Shown here: piece after piece, positions 60,386 to 64,000 of the stretch
Numbering within the stretch: the stretch's first letter is position 1
Layout: every line of letters begins with the position of its first letter
Origin: Labrys sedimenti
GTDB lineage: Bacteria; Pseudomonadota; Alphaproteobacteria; Rhizobiales; Labraceae
Direction: 5' to 3'
NCBI RefSeq assembly: GCF_034424805.1
Contig: NZ_JAXOUF010000011.1
Coordinates: 90,635 to 154,634, forward strand
DNA length: 64,000 bases
Program-made: the position numbers and the translations under genes
Notes under the pieces: model-generated
Told to the model about the DNA's origin: nothing
What the model saw: the letters and a program-made list of their open reading frames with translations, nothing else
Database searches by the model: none

Positions 60386-61246
60386 TCAGGTTTCCCAGCT
60401 CGCCCACTTCTTACCGATCAGGAAGAACAGCACATAGATCAGGATGCCGAGGATGGAGAGCACCAGTACCACCGCGAAGAATTGCGGCATCTGGATCATC
60501 GAGGAATAGGTCGTCAGCCGGTTGCCGAGCCCGAAGCCGCCACCGACCATTTCGGCTCCGACCGCCGTCAGCAGGCCGAAGATGGCGCCGATCATCAGGC
60601 CGACGAGGATCATCGGCAGGGCCATCGGCGCCCGGATCTTCCAGAAGATCTGCAGCGTCGAGGCGCCATAGGAGCGAGCCAAAGCGATCTTGGCATTGTC
60701 GACCCGCCGGAAGCCGGTGGCGGCGTTGATCATCACCATCGGGCCGGCGGCAAGCGCCACCGCGATGATCCTCGGCGTATAGCCGAAGCCGAAGCGCAGG
60801 ATGAGCAGCGGCACCAAGGCCAGCATCGGCGTGGTGACCAGCAGCAGGATATAGGGCGCGATGATCTTCTCGGCGAAAGGAAACTGGGTGATCAAGGCAG
60901 CAAGGATCAGGCCGATGCAAGCGCCGATGGCAAAGCCGCCGCCCAGTTCCACCAGCGTGTAGCCGAGATGCGGCAGGATCAGCGGGAACTCGGTGAACAG
61001 CGCCGCGGCGATCGCGCTCGGCGGCGGCATGATGTAGAGCGGCACCTTGAACAGCCTGAGCGCCAACTCGGCGCCCCCGATCAGGATCACGGCAACGGCG
61101 ATGATCGCGGCGACCTCGAAGCCGGATTTGATGCCGGGACCTGATGAAAAGGCCGACAGATTGGTGAGGCTGACATCCCGGCCGTCGCCGGAACTTGCCT
61201 TGGAGAAGGACTTGGCCTTCGGGAATTGGGGAACGGCGTCACTCAC
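60386..61246 (-). CDS. ABC transporter permease (SsuC/TauC-like)
   Basis: A 286-residue inner-membrane permease. After a ~40-residue polar start come six helices; the EAA-type loop is 'NAATGFRRVDNAKIALARSY' (about residues 176-195), with 'GASTLQIFWKIRAPMALPMI' following. It lies 11 bases after the ATPase gene and is the sole permease, presumably a homodimer. Confidence 0.87.
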   Translation of the reverse strand: MSDAVPQFPKAKSFSKASSGDGRDVSLTNLSAFSSGPGIKSGFEVAAIIAVAVILIGGAELALRLFKVPLYIMPPPSAIAAALFTEFPLILPHLGYTLVELGGGFAIGACIGLILAALITQFPFAEKIIAPYILLLVTTPMLALVPLLILRFGFGYTPRIIAVALAAGPMVMINAATGFRRVDNAKIALARSYGASTLQIFWKIRAPMALPMILVGLMIGAIFGLLTAVGAEMVGGGFGLGNRLTTYSSMIQMPQFFAVVLVLSILGILIYVLFFLIGKKWASWET

Positions 61247-61256
61247 GGCGATGTCC

Positions 61257-62075
61257 TCAGCTGGCGGCTACGGCGCTTCGCAGCGGCGCCTGCATCTGGC
61301 TGGTGCGGCCGCCGACGATGTCCAGCTTGATGGCGTTCTGCAGGTCGAAGACCTCCTTGGTGGCCATGATTTCCAGGGAGCGCGGGCGCGCGAAGGGCAC
61401 CTGATATTCCCTTGCCACCCGCCCGGGCCTGGCGCTCATCACGATCACCCGGTCCGAGAGGAAGATGGCCTCCTCGATGCTGTGGGTGATGAAGACGATG
61501 GTGGTCGGCCGATCCAGCCAGATCTCCTCGACCAAGCGGTTCATCTCTTCGCGGGTGAAGCTATCGAGGGCGCCGAAGGGCTCGTCCATCAGCAAAACCG
61601 AAGGCTTGAGCGCTAGAGCGCGCACGATGGAGGCCCGCTGCTGCATGCCGCCGGAAAGCTCGCGCGGGAACTTGCCTCCGAAGCCGGCAAGACCGACGCG
61701 TTGCAGGAGATGCTCGATCCAGGCCCGGTCGGGACGGGTGCCCTTGATCTCGAAGGGAAAGGCGATATTGGCGTCGAGGTTGCGCCAGGGCAGCAGGTTG
61801 GCCTCCTGGAAGACGAGGCCGATATCGGGATGCGGGCCGGTGATCGCTTTCCCGTCCAGCCTGATCTCGCCGCTGGAGAGGTGGTGAAGACCCGACATCG
61901 ACCACAGCAAGGTGGTCTTGCCGCAGCCAGATGGCCCGACGATGGAGACGATCTGGTTGGCCTGAATGTCGATGTTGCAGCGGTCCAGCGCAACGAGATT
62001 GCCCGAAGCGGTGTGATAGACCTTGCTCGCCTCCCGCACGGCAAGCTTCGGGTGTGATGCCAGCCCCGTTTTCAT
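61257..62075 (-). CDS. ABC transporter ATP-binding protein (SsuB/TauB-like)
   Basis: A 272-residue ATPase. Walker A GPSGCGKTT is near residue 47, the Q-loop in 'DIGLVFQEANLLPWRNLDAN', the signature ELSGGMQQRASIVRALAL near 141 and Walker B 'VLLMDEPFGALDSFTREEMN' near 163. GAGGGATGGA lies directly upstream of the 62075 ATG, while the longer frame to 62132 has no such site. It is the first gene of the operon divergent from the RpiR regulator. Confidence 0.9.
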   Translation of the reverse strand: MKTGLASHPKLAVREASKVYHTASGNLVALDRCNIDIQANQIVSIVGPSGCGKTTLLWSMSGLHHLSSGEIRLDGKAITGPHPDIGLVFQEANLLPWRNLDANIAFPFEIKGTRPDRAWIEHLLQRVGLAGFGGKFPRELSGGMQQRASIVRALALKPSVLLMDEPFGALDSFTREEMNRLVEEIWLDRPTTIVFITHSIEEAIFLSDRVIVMSARPGRVAREYQVPFARPRSLEIMATKEVFDLQNAIKLDIVGGRTSQMQAPLRSAVAAS

Positions 62076-62134
62076 TCCATCCCTCGGAGAATGCGCCGCG
62101 GCCCTCAAGGGCCATCTCATCGCGGCCGGCACTG

Positions 62135-62153
62135 TGTAACTATCCTACTTTGG
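62135..62153 (+). promoter_or_regulatory. Operator candidate A (TGTAACTATCCTAC...)
   Basis: TGTAACTATCCTACTTTGG, 60 bases upstream of the ATPase start. Its first 14 bases match operator candidate B at 62247 in 12 positions, in the same orientation. Both lie in the gap between the RpiR regulator and the transport operon. Confidence 0.45.
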
Positions 62154-62246
62154 TGTCAAGCAGAGGACAGGACCATTACAAGACCAGTTGACCGCAAACT
62201 CTTCTATCTATCGGAATTATCTTGAATTATTGCTTCATGAATGTTG

Positions 62247-62264
62247 TGTTACTTTCCTACATGG
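62247..62264 (+). promoter_or_regulatory. Operator candidate B (TGTTACTTTCCTAC...)
   Basis: TGTTACTTTCCTACATGG, about 52 bases upstream of the RpiR start. It repeats candidate A (consensus TGTWACTWTCCTAC) 112 bases away. A pair of like sites near each of two divergent promoters suits an autoregulated local regulator. Confidence 0.45.
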
Positions 62265-62315
62265 ATGGCGCCATCCTGCACAGGGGCGCTCGTTGAAGTG
62301 GAGGGAGAACGCCTC

Positions 62316-63266
62316 ATGAGCCAGGGCAGGACGAAGGCGCCCAGGCGCGGCGCGGCCGGCAGCGAGCCTGGCCCCATTTCCGAAAGGCCAGCCCACATCC
62401 CCGACATCATTTCCCTGGTTAAGGACGCCTATGGCGATTTGCGTCCGGCCGAGCGGCGTGTCGCCGACGTGGTCCTCGAGGATGTCGAGGCCGCCGTCGC
62501 CGCCTCCAATGGCGAACTCGCCAGGCGTGCCGGGGTGAGCGAACCGACCGTGACGCGATTCTGCCGTGCCATCGGGTGCGAGGGCGTCAGGGACTTCAAG
62601 CTGCGCCTGGCCCAGAGCCTGGTGGTCGGCGCGCTCTATCTCGGCAAATCGGGCGCTCATGCCGATAACGGCCTGCCGTTCTGGAACGCCGTGTTCGGCG
62701 AGGCCCATCGCGCGATCGAGGCGACCGAGCGCCAGCTCGATCCAGCAGAACTGCAGAAAGCGGCCGACCTGATCGCCGGCGCTCGCCAGATCGCCGTTTT
62801 CGGCCTCGGCGGCAGCGCTTCCGCCCTGGCGCAGGAGACGCAATATCGCCTCTTTCGCTATGGCATCGCGGTATCAGCCCATATCGATCCCTATGTGATG
62901 CGCATGACGGCCTCGACCCTGAAGCCGAAAGACGTGGTGATCGCGATCTCGGCAACCGGGCGCACGCGCGAGGTGGTGGAGGCGGTCGAGATCGCCCGCC
63001 AATACCGGGCCACCACCATCTGCGTCACCGCCCCCGACACCGACCTCACCCGCGCCTGCGACGTCAGGTTGACCGTGGCCGTGCCCGAATATGCCGACAC
63101 GCTCAAGCCCACGGCCCTGCGCTTCGCCTTCCTGACCCTGATCGACCTGATGGCGACGGCCACCGGCTACAAGCTCGGCGGTTCGGCCCGCGAAACACTG
63201 CGCCGGGTCAAATACAATGTGCAGATCCGGCGAGCGGGTAGGGAGATGGAGCCGTTAGGGGATTAG
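62316..63266 (+). CDS. MurR/RpiR family transcriptional regulator
   Basis: A 316-residue regulator. The N-terminal HTH_6 domain (about residues 30-105, with 'NGELARRAGVSEPTVTRFCR') binds DNA. The SIS domain (about 140-270) contains 'QIAVFGLGGSASALAQETQY' and 'DVVIAISATGRTREVVEAVE', a fold that senses phosphosugars or related compounds. GGAGGGAG precedes the 62316 ATG. It is divergent from the transporter operon and is its likely controller, which implies that a sugar phosphate-like metabolite is part of the pathway. Confidence 0.9.
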   Translation: MSQGRTKAPRRGAAGSEPGPISERPAHIPDIISLVKDAYGDLRPAERRVADVVLEDVEAAVAASNGELARRAGVSEPTVTRFCRAIGCEGVRDFKLRLAQSLVVGALYLGKSGAHADNGLPFWNAVFGEAHRAIEATERQLDPAELQKAADLIAGARQIAVFGLGGSASALAQETQYRLFRYGIAVSAHIDPYVMRMTASTLKPKDVVIAISATGRTREVVEAVEIARQYRATTICVTAPDTDLTRACDVRLTVAVPEYADTLKPTALRFAFLTLIDLMATATGYKLGGSARETLRRVKYNVQIRRAGREMEPLGD

Positions 63267-63434
63267 CAAATATTTGCAGAGAGACACGTTGTATCTCGTT
63301 TCCTCACTATTGCTTTGCGCTGTGCCATTTCGGTTTTTGACCGTAAACAGGCTCCTAGCTCAGGATATTTCTTAGCGAAATTCTACAGCGCAATGATAAT
63401 ATTTATCCGCGCTCAAATGGATGCGGAGGAGTCG

Positions 63435-63890
63435 ATGACAAATGTGACGGAGATCAATCATTCTCCGTTCGGCCATCTTCGTTATGGGAAGGAATACGGC
63501 GTCGAGTATTGGCGAGGCAGCATCACACTCTCATGCTTTGAGCAACCTTTCGCCCTCATCGTCCGAGCCGGGCGAGGAGGCCCGTCACAACAGCAAGCAG
63601 CGGCGCTGACTGCCGTGGTTAAGAGCGCGTCGATGATCCAACAGCAAGCGACCACGCCGATGGTGAAAGCTCATCGAGAGGCTGGAATATCCTTCGAAAC
63701 CAGGAACACCGGGAACGGTGATGTGTGGTCAATTCTACAGCCGGAGGAGATCGAGGTGTCGGATGAGAGCTACTATCGGGACGGCCGCATTTTCGTAGCA
63801 CTTATTTTTGGCTCGACGCAGGAACCGAGCTTTGCACCTGCCATCGAAACAGCTGATGGCATTTTTGTACGGGTACTTTCCGGAACCTAG
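63435..63890 (+). CDS. Orphan small protein, DUF6985-like (possible immunity-type)
   Basis: A 151-residue acidic protein beginning MTNVTEINHSPFGHLRYGKE. The pattern of a Gly/Tyr-rich opening, 'YWRGSITLSCFEQPFALIVR', a helical middle and 'ILQPEEIEVSDESYYRDGRI' loosely resembles DUF6985 proteins, some of which lie beside polymorphic toxins. This assignment is weak. GGAGGAG lies just before the 63435 ATG. The region is less GC-rich than the rest of the window, and the gene's last bases overlap the end of an IS5-type transposase gene, both consistent with recent transfer. Confidence 0.55.
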   Translation: MTNVTEINHSPFGHLRYGKEYGVEYWRGSITLSCFEQPFALIVRAGRGGPSQQQAAALTAVVKSASMIQQQATTPMVKAHREAGISFETRNTGNGDVWSILQPEEIEVSDESYYRDGRIFVALIFGSTQEPSFAPAIETADGIFVRVLSGT

Positions 63891-64000
63891 GCCTCGTGGA
63901 CAAAGGGCAGCCACAGCAATGCTGATGCGAGGCTGACGAAGCCGAGATATGACTCTCTGGTTTTGTCATATCGGGTGGCGATGCGACGCCAGTTCTTGAG
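63887..64000 (-). mobile_element. IS5-family transposase, C-terminal end (partial)
   Basis: Reading the minus strand in from the right edge gives 37 codons ending in a stop at 63887: LKNWRRIATRYDKTRESYLG, then FVSLASALLWLPFVHEA. This is the typical end of the DDE transposase of the IS5 group ('RIATRYDKTAESYLGFV'). The rest of the element lies outside the window. No terminal inverted repeat is visible before the stop codon, because the next gene's end is directly adjacent, so the IS end may be degraded. Confidence 0.75.

Noticed and set aside
1..64000. tRNA or rRNA genes and CRISPR arrays
   Set aside because: By eye I found no T-loop/anticodon arrangement, rRNA-like sequence or regularly spaced direct repeats. 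The repeats seen are dispersed palindromes. A covariance-model search would be decisive.

Overview
The window reads as chromosomal DNA of a GC-rich alphaproteobacterium, most likely Hyphomicrobiales (Rhizobiales). The evidence is a CcrM-type GANTC methyltransferase gene near rnhB, a TIGR02301-type gene, the xseB-dxs-tlyA block, an alphaproteobacterial-style LexA site (GTTC-N7-GTTC) and several intergenic palindromic repeats typical of that order. A genus such as Labrys or Kaistia is only a guess. I found no rRNA, tRNA, CRISPR array or prophage. One insertion-sequence remnant sits at the right edge and a sulfotransferase gene runs off the left edge.

Layout. 1-19 kb is mostly housekeeping and metabolic genes: sulfotransferase (partial), Sua5/TsaC, acyl-CoA dehydrogenase plus SDR, a histone-deacetylase-like amidohydrolase, small envelope proteins, Nudix hydrolase, a divergent SRAP (YedK/HMCES) homologue lacking three key catalytic residues, a lipoprotein whose start is invaded by a palindromic repeat, a D,D-carboxypeptidase, a BKACE/quinone-reductase/FAD-dehydrogenase operon, gluconokinase and the xseB-dxs-tlyA-RNA methyltransferase block. 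A ~100 bp repeat family (R1 here) is scattered only through this part. 19-36 kb holds a rhomboid protease, dihydroorotase, YgfZ, an ECF41 sigma factor with a flavodoxin-fold oxidoreductase, an LLM flavoprotein, the tag/HD/Tyr-phosphatase run, a large DUF2339 membrane protein, a SleB-like hydrolase, uracil-DNA glycosylase and a YpfJ metallopeptidase.

36-46 kb is a sugar-acid locus. A GntR regulator and a Gfo/Idh dehydrogenase are divergent from glucuronate isomerase (uxaC), a CUT1 ABC transporter and two more Gfo/Idh dehydrogenases. 46-49 kb carries a short glycosyltransferase-like gene, a radical SAM protein with a LexA-type site in its promoter, and rnhB. 49.5-54.7 kb is a YtfQ-RT/YjfF-like CUT2 transporter with a FucU/RbsD mutarotase, lying between rnhB and ccrM.

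56-63.3 kb is the least familiar system: an RpiR/SIS regulator divergent from an SsuBCA/TauBCA-like ABC transporter, a Gfo/Idh dehydrogenase and an amidase. Together they look like an uptake-and-degradation route for an unknown amide or N-substituted sugar-like compound. The last 0.7 kb is a less GC-rich accessory patch with an orphan small protein overlapping the end of an IS5-type transposase gene.

Long, often perfect inverted repeats mark many gene junctions: convergent gene ends, the space after two substrate-binding-protein genes, and one unusual tandem pair between divergent genes.
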